From the NCBI GenBank assembly GCA_017625185.1, contig JAGALN010000072.1, forward strand, positions 1 to 7,428: 7,428 bases of DNA, read 5' to 3'. This DNA comes from Clostridia bacterium (GTDB lineage: Bacteria > Bacillota > Clostridia > Monoglobales > Monoglobaceae). This document shows positions 1 through 6,272 of the stretch, one piece after another. Made by a program: the position numbers and the translations under genes. How positions within the stretch are numbered: the stretch's first letter is position 1; the number at the start of each line of letters is the position of its first letter. Under the pieces are notes generated by a model that saw only the letters and a list, made by a program, of their open reading frames with translations, was not told the origin of the DNA and ran no database searches.

Positions 1-1752
1 AAGAACCAGAACCTTTGCTTCATCAAATCGATTACGCCCGATGGCAACGGCATCATAGGTTGCACCATCCACCAATCCCTCAACGGTTCCGACTCCGGAA
101 CAACTTTCATCCGCAATAACGGAAGCATCATCGTATAGGATTCCGTCTCCCGCAATGTAGAAAACTTTGGTGTCATCATTCAAAAAGATGTTGCCTTTGT
201 TGAAGAACTTACCATCCTTGTTATATGAATTTTCCGTGGTAATAGAAGTGACTTCCACGGGGCGAGTATCGTCCTCACCTTGCCATAGGGTAACAGAGGT
301 AAGTTCTCCGGTTCCGTTGCTTTCGTAGGCAATTACCGTGTTCACCAAAGCCTTTGCAAACTCCTCGAAGTTTGCAGGGGAAATGTGATCTTCCCTCGTA
401 AAATCAATAACGGTATTCCTCGCAATCCACACATCTTCTCCCAACAAATCGCCCAAGCTAGCATGATAATTAAGGTTGGTAAATTTCACAACGGATGCAA
501 GTGGCGCTTCATAAATTTCACCATCATTTGCAAGCATTTTGACATAGATTTTCTCGCTATCAGCACCCCAATCACTTGCTACCACTGCCGCATCCAGTAT
601 ATAGGCATAGTTCACCGGAACAACCTCCACCGAAGGATCATACGCAATGATTCTGCCAAAGAAATCCAGATAGAACCGTCCGTTCATCCCGGGTTGAACC
701 ATTCCCATATCAATCTTATAGGCGTGATTGGCAATGGTATATCGTTTCCCGTTGGAAAGCTGAATCCCACCAGAATAAACCATACTGATGATACCATCCA
801 CATACATACTTTCCGGAAGAACCCGAATATCATAGTTCTCGGTCACCCCATCCCAATAGATGGCAAGAATATCCCAAGGCTTTAATTCGGAATGGTGAAT
901 TGCCTTGCCATTCTTGGTCAAATGAATAACAACATCGGGGGATTCTTCGTCAAACGCCAAGGCGATTGTGTTTCCGGTAACAGATTCTTTCATCTGTTTA
1001 AAGAACCGAAGTATACCACTGTCGGTGACCTCCCGCACAACGCCAAAAGTTGGAATTGAAATATTTACCACATCACAGCCTGCAGTAGCGTCGGTATCCA
1101 GAAGCGCTACATCACCACAGCCTGCATCTTTAATGGCATCCAGATAGTCTGCAAGGACATCCTTGGAGGAATTTTCTACAGGACTTCCGTTATAGAAAAT
1201 GGTAACATCCTCCTGGATGGTCACCGTTTCTGTTACGGACGAGGCTTCGTCTGCGGTATATTCCACCACACCGGTTGCCACATTGTACTTTGCGTACTGC
1301 GTACCGGAAATTTGGGTGAAGGTCTTGGTAGAAGCCTCCTCCGGCGCAGTAAAGGGAAGGGGCGTATGCAGAGGTGCCAAAGAATCACCGTTCCAAAAAT
1401 AAACCGTACCGGAGCTGGCACCGCTTTCAGTTGTCGGCAAAGGAACAGAATATGTAATTGTCTCTCCGCTGGCATCCTTCATCTGCTGAATCGCCCCGGG
1501 AGTATAGGGCTTAAAATCAACCAAAACTCCCGCATCGTTCTTGAAACTAAAATAAAGAGTAAGGGGGCCTGTCGGCTCCTGGGCATATTGATAGGTCAAA
1601 ACGCCGTCATCTACTGCAACATTGCAAAGCATTTGCGATGCTGTTGAAGTCGGCGTTCCCGACACCTGGATTGCAAAACCCGGCAAAACAGCCACCAGAG
1701 AAAGCATCAAAATGAAAAATACAATACCAATTCGAACTGTTGTCTTGTGCAT
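1..1752 (-). CDS. Secreted envelope protein, S-layer-associated type (5' part only, 584 codons)
   Basis: The frame is open for 584 codons from an ATG at 1752 to the left edge, so the C-terminus is missing. The start has a GGAGGT Shine-Dalgarno (1758-1763, 5-nt spacing) and its own promoter. Residues 1-27 form a signal peptide: basic MHKTTVR, a hydrophobic stretch, and a likely cleavage site after GFA. The rest is acidic, rich in Thr, Val and Asp, and looks like consecutive beta-rich modules. Residues 182-320 run from a 'VTIFYNG' strand through 'SELKPWDILAIYW' and 'YDIRVLP'. Residues 358-425 contain 'GRFYLDFFGRIIAYD', 'NYAYILDAAVV' and 'KIYVKMLANDGEIYEA'. Residues 520-584 contain 'DDTKVFYI' and 'ATYDAVAIG'. 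From memory, this pattern is typical of long Clostridia proteins that carry S-layer homology (SLH) domains. No SLH repeat is visible here, so cell-wall anchoring is inferred. It has four Cys (43, 212, 226, 551). Family confidence is moderate; function is unknown. Confidence 0.8.
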   Translation of the reverse strand, partial: MHKTTVRIGIVFFILMLSLVAVLPGFAIQVSGTPTSTASQMLCNVAVDDGVLTYQYAQEPTGPLTLYFSFKNDAGVLVDFKPYTPGAIQQMKDASGETITYSVPLPTTESGASSGTVYFWNGDSLAPLHTPLPFTAPEEASTKTFTQISGTQYAKYNVATGVVEYTADEASSVTETVTIQEDVTIFYNGSPVENSSKDVLADYLDAIKDAGCGDVALLDTDATAGCDVVNISIPTFGVVREVTDSGILRFFKQMKESVTGNTIALAFDEESPDVVIHLTKNGKAIHHSELKPWDILAIYWDGVTENYDIRVLPESMYVDGIISMVYSGGIQLSNGKRYTIANHAYKIDMGMVQPGMNGRFYLDFFGRIIAYDPSVEVVPVNYAYILDAAVVASDWGADSEKIYVKMLANDGEIYEAPLASVVKFTNLNYHASLGDLLGEDVWIARNTVIDFTREDHISPANFEEFAKALVNTVIAYESNGTGELTSVTLWQGEDDTRPVEVTSITTENSYNKDGKFFNKGNIFLNDDTKVFYIAGDGILYDDASVIADESCSGVGTVEGLVDGATYDAVAIGRNRFDEAKVLVL

Positions 1753-1783
1753 AACATACCTCCATGTCGATTTGCTAACATTC

Positions 1784-1812
1784 AGTATAGCACATCCGGT
1801 AGCTTTTGGCAA
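1784..1812 (-). promoter_or_regulatory. Sigma-A promoter of the secreted envelope protein gene
   Basis: Read on the minus strand, TTGCCA (1812-1807) and TATACT (1789-1784) are separated by exactly 17 bp. A TGC directly before the -10 gives an extended -10 element. The predicted transcript start is near 1777, leaving a leader of about 25 nt that contains the GGAGGT ribosome site. The promoter lies just past the upstream operon's terminator, so the gene appears to be an independent transcription unit. Confidence 0.8.
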
Positions 1813-1828
1813 GTCCTTCCTGATTCGC

Positions 1829-1857
1829 AAAAAAAGACGGTTACCCGTCCTTTTTTT
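1829..1857 (-). terminator. Rho-independent terminator after dinB, with the dinB stop codon in its loop
   Basis: On the minus strand the stem GACGG (1849-1845) pairs with CCGTC (1840-1836) around a GTAA loop, followed by seven T (1835-1829). Seven A precede the stem (1857-1851), after one G that can pair G-U with the first U, so the hairpin can extend with A-U pairs. The dinB stop codon TAA (1843-1841) is inside the loop. The A and T tracts make it potentially active in both directions. The GC stem is only 5 bp, but the overall shape is clear. Confidence 0.8.
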
Positions 1858-3046
1858 CATGATATGTTTCCTGCAAATTTCGCTCTGCCAAGAGTTCCTT
1901 GGCAGTTTTTAAGGTATCTTTTCCATAGGTTCTCCGCAGGGTGTTTACCACTCGATGCAGGGAGCTTTCTTTTTGGGGCTCTTCTGTCAGCATATCCGAA
2001 AACCCCAGCTGCTCATAGCCGCTATCCGCCAGCTTCCCTGCCGCAATACCAATCAACCGAACAGGTTTTGTCAGCTCCACCTGAGAGAAAATTTTCTCTG
2101 CTACTTTATACAAATCCTCGGCATGATGGAGCATTTCTCCTGTCTTGGCACGGGTGATGCTCTGCAAATCCGAAAACTTGATTTTTACCGTCACGGTACT
2201 GCACCAAAGGTTTTTTGCAAGGAGCCGGTCACTGACGTGACGAGAAAGCAAAAGCAAGGTATCTTCTAAGAGTTTTCTATCCGTTACATCGGCAGGAAAG
2301 GTAACCTCTTTTCCAATGGACTTTGCCGGGACATTGGGCGTCACCATTCGATGGTCGATTCCCCTTGCATAGTCACGAAGCTCTCCCCCCAGCTTTCCCA
2401 AAACCGATAGTCCAACTTCCGGAGCATTTGCCAAATCTCCCACAGTACGAATTCCCATTCGGGAAAGCCGCTCCACCGTCTTTTGTCCCACCCCGTAGAG
2501 AATTCCCACCGGGCGGTCCTTCATCAGTTCCAGAAACTCCGCTTGGTTTTCTATCACAAAAAAGCCACGGGGTTTCTTCTCCTCGCTGGCGAGCTTGGCA
2601 GAGAGCATATTATAGCCGACCCCCACCGAGCAGGTAGTCCCCACCGTTTCATAAACCCGACGTTGGATGGTTTTGGCAATTTCCTGAGCACTGCCAAAAA
2701 ACCGTTCACTGCCGGTCACGTCCATATACCCCTCATCCAGAGAAAGAAATTCAATCTGGTCGGTGTATTCTTCCATAATGGCATGAACCTGATTGGATGC
2801 CTCAATATACTTGGGAAAATGTCCATGGACAAAAACTGCCGTGGGACAGCGTCGATAGGCTTCTGCGCTGCTCATGGCAGAATGAATCCCATATTTTCTC
2901 GCCTCGTAATTGCAGGTGGAAACCACACCCCGCTCGTTGGGGAGAGCACCTACCACCACCGGTTTGCCCCGCAGCTCCGGGTTGTCCCGCTCCTCAATGG
3001 CGGCATAAAAAGCATCCATATCCAAATGAATGATTTTCCGTTCCAT
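1841..3046 (-). CDS. dinB: DNA polymerase IV (Y-family translesion polymerase)
   Basis: A Y-family, error-prone polymerase that bypasses damaged template bases. The 401 residues are full length for Gram-positive Pol IV. The palm begins 'HLDMDAFYA', giving metal ligand D9 and a steric-gate Tyr at 14, where E. coli has Phe13. 'SLDEGYMDVTG' carries the catalytic pair D104/E105; the usual form is DEAY. 'SVGVGYNMLSAKLAS' (140-154) is the conserved palm/fingers motif. A helix-hairpin-helix segment (about 180-207, 'GILYGVGQKTVERL') precedes the little-finger domain (about 240-340). 'QLGFSD' (346-351) fits a sliding-clamp binding motif, followed by the usual tail with 'RRTYGKDTLK'. The start has TAGGAG at 6-nt spacing, overlapping the pgeF stop. 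It is the last gene of the operon and ends in the terminator hairpin. No LexA-like palindrome is visible at the operon promoter. Identification is firm. Confidence 0.96.
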   Translation of the reverse strand: MERKIIHLDMDAFYAAIEERDNPELRGKPVVVGALPNERGVVSTCNYEARKYGIHSAMSSAEAYRRCPTAVFVHGHFPKYIEASNQVHAIMEEYTDQIEFLSLDEGYMDVTGSERFFGSAQEIAKTIQRRVYETVGTTCSVGVGYNMLSAKLASEEKKPRGFFVIENQAEFLELMKDRPVGILYGVGQKTVERLSRMGIRTVGDLANAPEVGLSVLGKLGGELRDYARGIDHRMVTPNVPAKSIGKEVTFPADVTDRKLLEDTLLLLSRHVSDRLLAKNLWCSTVTVKIKFSDLQSITRAKTGEMLHHAEDLYKVAEKIFSQVELTKPVRLIGIAAGKLADSGYEQLGFSDMLTEEPQKESSLHRVVNTLRRTYGKDTLKTAKELLAERNLQETYHEKKDG

Positions 3047-3052
3047 GCAAAA

Positions 3053-3058
3053 CTCCTA
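3053..3058 (-). promoter_or_regulatory. dinB ribosome binding site overlapping the pgeF stop codon
   Basis: On the minus strand TAGGAG contains both the pgeF stop (TAG, 3058-3056) and the dinB Shine-Dalgarno core (AGGAG), 6 nt before the dinB ATG. A ribosome finishing pgeF sits on the dinB initiation region, which suggests translational coupling. Confidence 0.75.
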
Positions 3059-3844
3059 CTTCAATATAATAATTGCTGCCTGCCGTCCCGTATGCTCTCG
3101 GTGGGTACGATAGGAATAAAACACATCCTCATGGCAGACAGTACAAATTTCTGCTATATCGATATGTTCTTCCAAAATCCCCTGAGAAAGCAGTTGCTTT
3201 TTGTTCATTGCCCATAAATCTACCCAATACCCCCCGGCAGGGTTCGGCTTGCAAAATTCCATAGAAAAATGTTCCGGCGCATCCTCGCCAAAGGCAAAGT
3301 GACAAAGACCGATACTGGGTCCAATGGCAACCAGAATATCCTCCGGCTTACTCCCAAACCGCTCCTGCATCATCCGGACGGCTTTACCACCGATTTTCTG
3401 CTCGGTGCCCCGCCAACCGGCATGGATTGCCGCTACCGCCGGGTGCCTGGGGTCATAAAGGAGAATCGGCACACAATCGGCAGTAAACACCACCAGGGGA
3501 ATCCCCTTTTCTTCTGTCATTAACCCATCCGTATCAAAGATATCGCTTTCCCGCACCAACCCTTTTCCCGCATCTGCCTTGGTAACAAGACGGATGTTAT
3601 CGGTATGGGTCTGACGTGCCAGCACGGCACTTTCCATAGGAAATCCCAAATCCTCTGCTACAAGACGGTAATTTTCCAACACCGATGCCGGGTCGTCCTC
3701 AACCCGGAACCCTAAATTAAGTCCGGTAATTTTCCCGGTACTAACCCCGCCCGATTTACAGGTAAAGCCATGGACAATCCCTCCACATTCCGTCATCGGC
3801 ACCGATTGCAGATACAACCGCTCATCATGTTTCAGCCACTCCAT
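3056..3844 (-). CDS. pgeF: Peptidoglycan editing factor PgeF / YlmD-type (laccase-domain, LACC1 family) protein
   Basis: A cytoplasmic protein of the DUF152/YfiH/LACC1 family, long called 'polyphenol oxidase' or 'multicopper oxidase'. Family members are reported to act as purine nucleoside phosphorylase/adenosine deaminase enzymes. In E. coli the family member prevents incorrect residues entering peptidoglycan stems. The 262 residues are the usual length. The metal-site residues are present: H80 in 'ARQTHTDN', C124 in 'FTADCVPI' and H141 in 'AAIHAGWRG'. 'DGLMT' (106-110), 'AIGPSIGLC' (173-181) and 'FYSYRTH' (242-248) are other family signatures. Two local variations are 'GLCHFAFGED', where many members have a CCYEVG-like sequence, and a CxxC at 234-237. 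The start is an ATG with TAGGAGG 5 nt upstream. It lies 9 bp after ymdB and 9 bp before dinB. In many Firmicutes ylmD instead sits near cell-division genes; here it is among RNA and repair genes. The family call is firm; the physiological substrate is not shown by the sequence. Confidence 0.93.
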   Translation of the reverse strand: MEWLKHDERLYLQSVPMTECGGIVHGFTCKSGGVSTGKITGLNLGFRVEDDPASVLENYRLVAEDLGFPMESAVLARQTHTDNIRLVTKADAGKGLVRESDIFDTDGLMTEEKGIPLVVFTADCVPILLYDPRHPAVAAIHAGWRGTEQKIGGKAVRMMQERFGSKPEDILVAIGPSIGLCHFAFGEDAPEHFSMEFCKPNPAGGYWVDLWAMNKKQLLSQGILEEHIDIAEICTVCHEDVFYSYRTHREHTGRQAAIIILK

Positions 3845-3849
3845 CTCTG

Positions 3850-3856
3850 CCTCCTA
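3850..3856 (-). promoter_or_regulatory. pgeF ribosome binding site overlapping the ymdB stop codon
   Basis: On the minus strand TAGGAGG joins the ymdB stop (TAG, 3856-3854) to a strong Shine-Dalgarno, 5 nt before the pgeF ATG. The design matches the pgeF-dinB junction and suggests termination-reinitiation coupling. Confidence 0.75.
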
Positions 3857-4630
3857 TATTTTAGAAAAACGCAGACGCTCTACTCCTGTTGTTTTTCCGG
3901 TAGTAATATCAACTTCAAAAATACAGCCGTGGAAGAACACCTCTCCCTCCGCCTTTTCAAACCGATACCGTTTCCCCGGGTTTTGGAAAAAACTCAGAAT
4001 GATATCTTTTTTGACGCCCAGAACCGAATCCTCCACACCGGTCATTCCCAAATCGGCAATGAATCCGGTGCCTCCGGGAAGGATTCGTTCATCCGCTGTC
4101 TGCACATGGGTATGCGTACCAAATACCCCGCTCACTTTCCCGTCCAAAAAGTGTCCCATGGCAATCCGCTCGCTGGTAGCTTCCGCATGAATATCCACAA
4201 AAATCACATCTGCATCCATTTTGGAAAGGGCTTTCTCTGCCGCCCGGAAGGGACAGTCTGCCGGGTTCATGTTCACTCTGCCCAGCAGGTTGATGACACC
4301 CACCTTCACATTCCCCAAATCCGTAACCAGATATCCTACCCCCTCCATTTCGGGAGGCAGGTTCAAGGGACGAATGATGTAGGGTAGCTCCTCCAAAGCA
4401 CGCTCGGCACCCTTGTTGGCAAAGGTGTGATTTCCCATGGTAATCACATCCACACCCCGTTCATACAAAGTCTTTGCAATCTCGTAGGTAATCCCATTGC
4501 TGTCTGCCGCATTTTCCCCATTGGCAATACAAAAATCTATCTTGTACTGATCCCGAATCCGGTTTAGGTTCCGGTAAACAAACTCCCGTCCCGGTTCTGC
4601 AACAATATCTCCAATTGCTAACACACGCAA
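3854..4630 (-). CDS. ymdB: YmdB-family metallophosphoesterase (2',3'-cyclic nucleotide phosphodiesterase type)
   Basis: A dinuclear-metal phosphodiesterase of the TIGR00282/YmdB family. In Bacillus subtilis, YmdB hydrolyses 2',3'-cyclic nucleotides and influences biofilm and motility decisions. The 258 residues are family length. Metal-ligand motifs are all present: D8 in 'AIGDIV', E39-N40 in 'ANGENAA', N67-H68 in 'MGNHTF', H148 in 'DIHAEATSE', and H173/H175 in 'GTHTHVQTAD'. The following 'ILPGGTGFIADLGMTG' (183-198) is a family signature. Small departures from the common sequence are AEPG for GKPG after the first motif and GVEDSV for GPxDSV. The start is a TTG at 4630, chosen because MRVLAIGD is the expected N-terminus and AAAGGAGG lies 9 nt upstream. 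No ATG is near enough to serve. It begins 2 bp after the rlmB stop. In many Firmicutes ymdB lies beside rny (RNase Y); that neighbour is absent here. Confidence 0.95.
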   Translation of the reverse strand: MRVLAIGDIVAEPGREFVYRNLNRIRDQYKIDFCIANGENAADSNGITYEIAKTLYERGVDVITMGNHTFANKGAERALEELPYIIRPLNLPPEMEGVGYLVTDLGNVKVGVINLLGRVNMNPADCPFRAAEKALSKMDADVIFVDIHAEATSERIAMGHFLDGKVSGVFGTHTHVQTADERILPGGTGFIADLGMTGVEDSVLGVKKDIILSFFQNPGKRYRFEKAEGEVFFHGCIFEVDITTGKTTGVERLRFSKI

Positions 4631-4632
4631 GA

Positions 4633-5382
4633 TTAATTTCCTCCTTTGTTTCTCTGGCGCACTGCCTCATAGAGCAGGATTCCTGCCGCCACCGAGGCGT
4701 TCAGGGACTCAATCTCCCCAATCATAGGAATCTTGACAAGGAAGTCACAGGATTCTCGAACCAGACGGCTCATCCCCTCTCCCTCGCTGCCAATGACAAT
4801 GGCAATCTTTCCCGTCAAATCACACTGGCTATGTAATTGGGTGCCGGACAAATCCGTTCCAACCACCCAGATTCCCTCTTTTTTCAATTTCTCCAGAGTC
4901 TGGGCAATGTTGGTCACCCGTGCCACCTTGGTATACTCTACTGCTCCTGCCGAAACCTTGGCAACGGTGGCATTTAAGGCAACACTCCGGTTTTTGGGGA
5001 TGATCACCCCATGGGCGCCGGCTGCATTGGCAGTTCGAATGATGCTTCCTAAATTATGGGGGTCACTGATTCCCTCTGCCACCACCAGAAAAGGTGTCTC
5101 TCCCTTGGCTTCTGCCAGGGCAAGCATCTCCTCTACCGTGGCATAGTTATGGGCAGCAATCATGGCAACCACCCCTTGATGGTTCTCTCCCGCACAAAGG
5201 GTATCCAGTTTCCGCTTATCCACAAACCGATAGAGCACTCCCTTTTCTTTGGCAAGGTTGCGAATCTTCCCAATCTGGGTATGCCGCAACCCGTCCTGAA
5301 TCAAAATTTTATCCACCACGGTGTTTCCGGCCTCCAAAGCCTCAATCACCGGGTTCCGTCCGTATAACATATCCTCTTTCAT
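4633..5382 (-). CDS. rlmB: 23S rRNA (guanosine-2'-O)-methyltransferase, SpoU/TrmH family (RlmB type)
   Basis: An S-adenosylmethionine-dependent 2'-O-methyltransferase with the trefoil-knot SPOUT fold. RlmB methylates G2251 in the peptidyl-transferase P loop of 23S rRNA. The 249 residues are typical. The N-terminal substrate-binding domain opens 'MLYGRNPVIEAL' (5-16), the RlmB/TrmH-group-3 hallmark. Motif 1, 'DPHNLGSIIRTANAAG' (107-122), carries N110 and the catalytic R116. Motif 2, 'IVIGSEGEGM' (195-204), and motif 3, 'IPMIGEIESLNASVAAGI' (218-235), form the cofactor-binding knot. The ATG at 5382 has AAAGGCGG 6 nt upstream, overlapping the end of the HAD gene region; an ATG four codons later is badly placed for a ribosome site. 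The last codons, encoding NKGGN, also form the ribosome site of ymdB. The exact RNA target cannot be proven by sequence; TrmH-type tRNA activity is the alternative. Confidence 0.94.
   Translation of the reverse strand: MKEDMLYGRNPVIEALEAGNTVVDKILIQDGLRHTQIGKIRNLAKEKGVLYRFVDKRKLDTLCAGENHQGVVAMIAAHNYATVEEMLALAEAKGETPFLVVAEGISDPHNLGSIIRTANAAGAHGVIIPKNRSVALNATVAKVSAGAVEYTKVARVTNIAQTLEKLKKEGIWVVGTDLSGTQLHSQCDLTGKIAIVIGSEGEGMSRLVRESCDFLVKIPMIGEIESLNASVAAGILLYEAVRQRNKGGN
4640..4647 (-). promoter_or_regulatory. ymdB ribosome binding site inside the rlmB coding end; supports the TTG start
   Basis: AAAGGAGG on the minus strand is a near-perfect anti-16S match, 9 nt before TTG at 4630. It is read as Lys-Gly-Gly in the last codons of rlmB, whose stop lies between the site and the TTG. 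This places the ymdB start at TTG despite the weaker start codon. Confidence 0.8.
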
Positions 5383-5396
5383 TCTTCTCCGCCTTT

Positions 5397-6197
5397 CTAT
5401 AACAATCCGTAATGGTTCAATCCCTGATAAATTCCATCTTCCGCTACGCTGCAGGTCAGATACTCCGCCACAGCATCCAGACCCTCCGCATGGGGTGTCA
5501 TGGCAATGCCGTGCCCTACCGCCCTTAGCATCTCGAAATCGTTGTCGTCATCTCCAAAGGCATAGGTATCCTCCATCTTAAGACCCAGATGGTCCATGAC
5601 GGCACGGATTCCCACCGCCTTGCTCATACCCCATTTTCCCACATCGGCAGAGTTGTTTTTGTGATGCCGGAGAACAAAGAATTCCTCACCACAAAATTCC
5701 CGCATCCGCTCCATCTGCCCTTCTTCCTCAAATGTAATTAAAATCTTATTGATTTTCAAGCCTGACGGATCGGAGAACCTTTGAAAAGTTCCGTTATTTT
5801 CAATCTGGAATACCTGCATCATTTTCCAGAAGACATCTTCCGCCTTGGGGTCGATGTAACAGCATTTCGAGGTTTCCAGGTCAAATCCTAACTTTTCCTT
5901 CTCCATAAAGGCAATCATCCGCCGGACATCCTCTTCCGGAATATGTTCGTTGAGAATTTCCTCTCCGTCCACCTCACAGACAGCACCGTTGCAGGTGACA
6001 TAACAGTCAAAATCAATCCCCAAATCTGGGAGATAGCACCGTGCCCGCCCCGTAGCAATCCCAATCAGGTATCCCCTCTCCTGCAGACACTGGAGAGATG
6101 CCACCGTTTTGGGGGTAGGCTTAAAGATTCCCTGCCGCTCATCCACCAATGTTCCGTCAATATCAAAAAAGACCGCTCCCTGATATTTTTTCATCAT
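5397..6197 (-). CDS. Cof-type HAD-IIB family phosphatase
   Basis: A cytoplasmic haloacid-dehalogenase phosphatase, subfamily IIB (Cof/YkrA/YidA-like), acting on small phosphorylated metabolites such as sugar phosphates, nucleotides or cofactors. All four motifs are present. Motif I is 'FFDIDGTLVDE', with nucleophile D12 and acid/base D14. Motif II is T49 in 'IATGR'. Motif III is the Lys of 'GMSKAVGI' (about 193). Motif IV is 'FGDDDNDFEML', with D216, N219 and D220. The region between motifs II and III (about 75-185) is the C2B cap that sets substrate choice. The C-terminal 'EDGIYQGLNHYGLL' is typical of the group. The 266 residues are full length. The start is MM; ATG at 6197 has AAAGGG 6 nt upstream, and ATG at 6194 is a near-equal alternative. 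It is the first gene of the operon, about 22 nt after the predicted transcript start. The substrate cannot be read from the sequence. Confidence 0.92.
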   Translation of the reverse strand: MMKKYQGAVFFDIDGTLVDERQGIFKPTPKTVASLQCLQERGYLIGIATGRARCYLPDLGIDFDCYVTCNGAVCEVDGEEILNEHIPEEDVRRMIAFMEKEKLGFDLETSKCCYIDPKAEDVFWKMMQVFQIENNGTFQRFSDPSGLKINKILITFEEEGQMERMREFCGEEFFVLRHHKNNSADVGKWGMSKAVGIRAVMDHLGLKMEDTYAFGDDDNDFEMLRAVGHGIAMTPHAEGLDAVAEYLTCSVAEDGIYQGLNHYGLL

Positions 6198-6226
6198 TTC
6201 ATGCCCTTTCCTTCCTCAATATCTTT

Positions 6227-6255
6227 ATTATAAAAGTATTCTCTCAAAAATGCAA
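6227..6255 (-). promoter_or_regulatory. Sigma-A promoter of the HAD-rlmB-ymdB-pgeF-dinB operon
   Basis: On the minus strand TTGCAT (6255-6250) and a perfect TATAAT (6232-6227) have a 17-bp spacer. The predicted start is near 6220, giving a leader of about 22 nt before the HAD ATG. No other convincing promoter was noticed inside the operon, and the four junctions are 14 bp or shorter, so one transcript of about 4.4 kb ending at 1829 is likely. Confidence 0.8.
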
Positions 6256-6272
6256 CAAATAATTCGCGCTTG

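Noticed and set aside
385..885. 166-codon plus-strand open frame
   Set aside because: It lies wholly antisense to the surface protein gene, has no ribosome site, and its His/Ile/Asn-rich product looks like an antisense translation. The minus frame has a promoter, ribosome site and signal peptide.
2483..3217. 244-codon plus-strand open frame
   Set aside because: It is antisense across dinB and the end of pgeF, both unmistakable protein families in the other strand, and no domain is recognisable in it.
3770..4387. 205-codon plus-strand open frame
   Set aside because: It spans the pgeF-ymdB junction on the opposite strand and has no ribosome site or recognisable motif.
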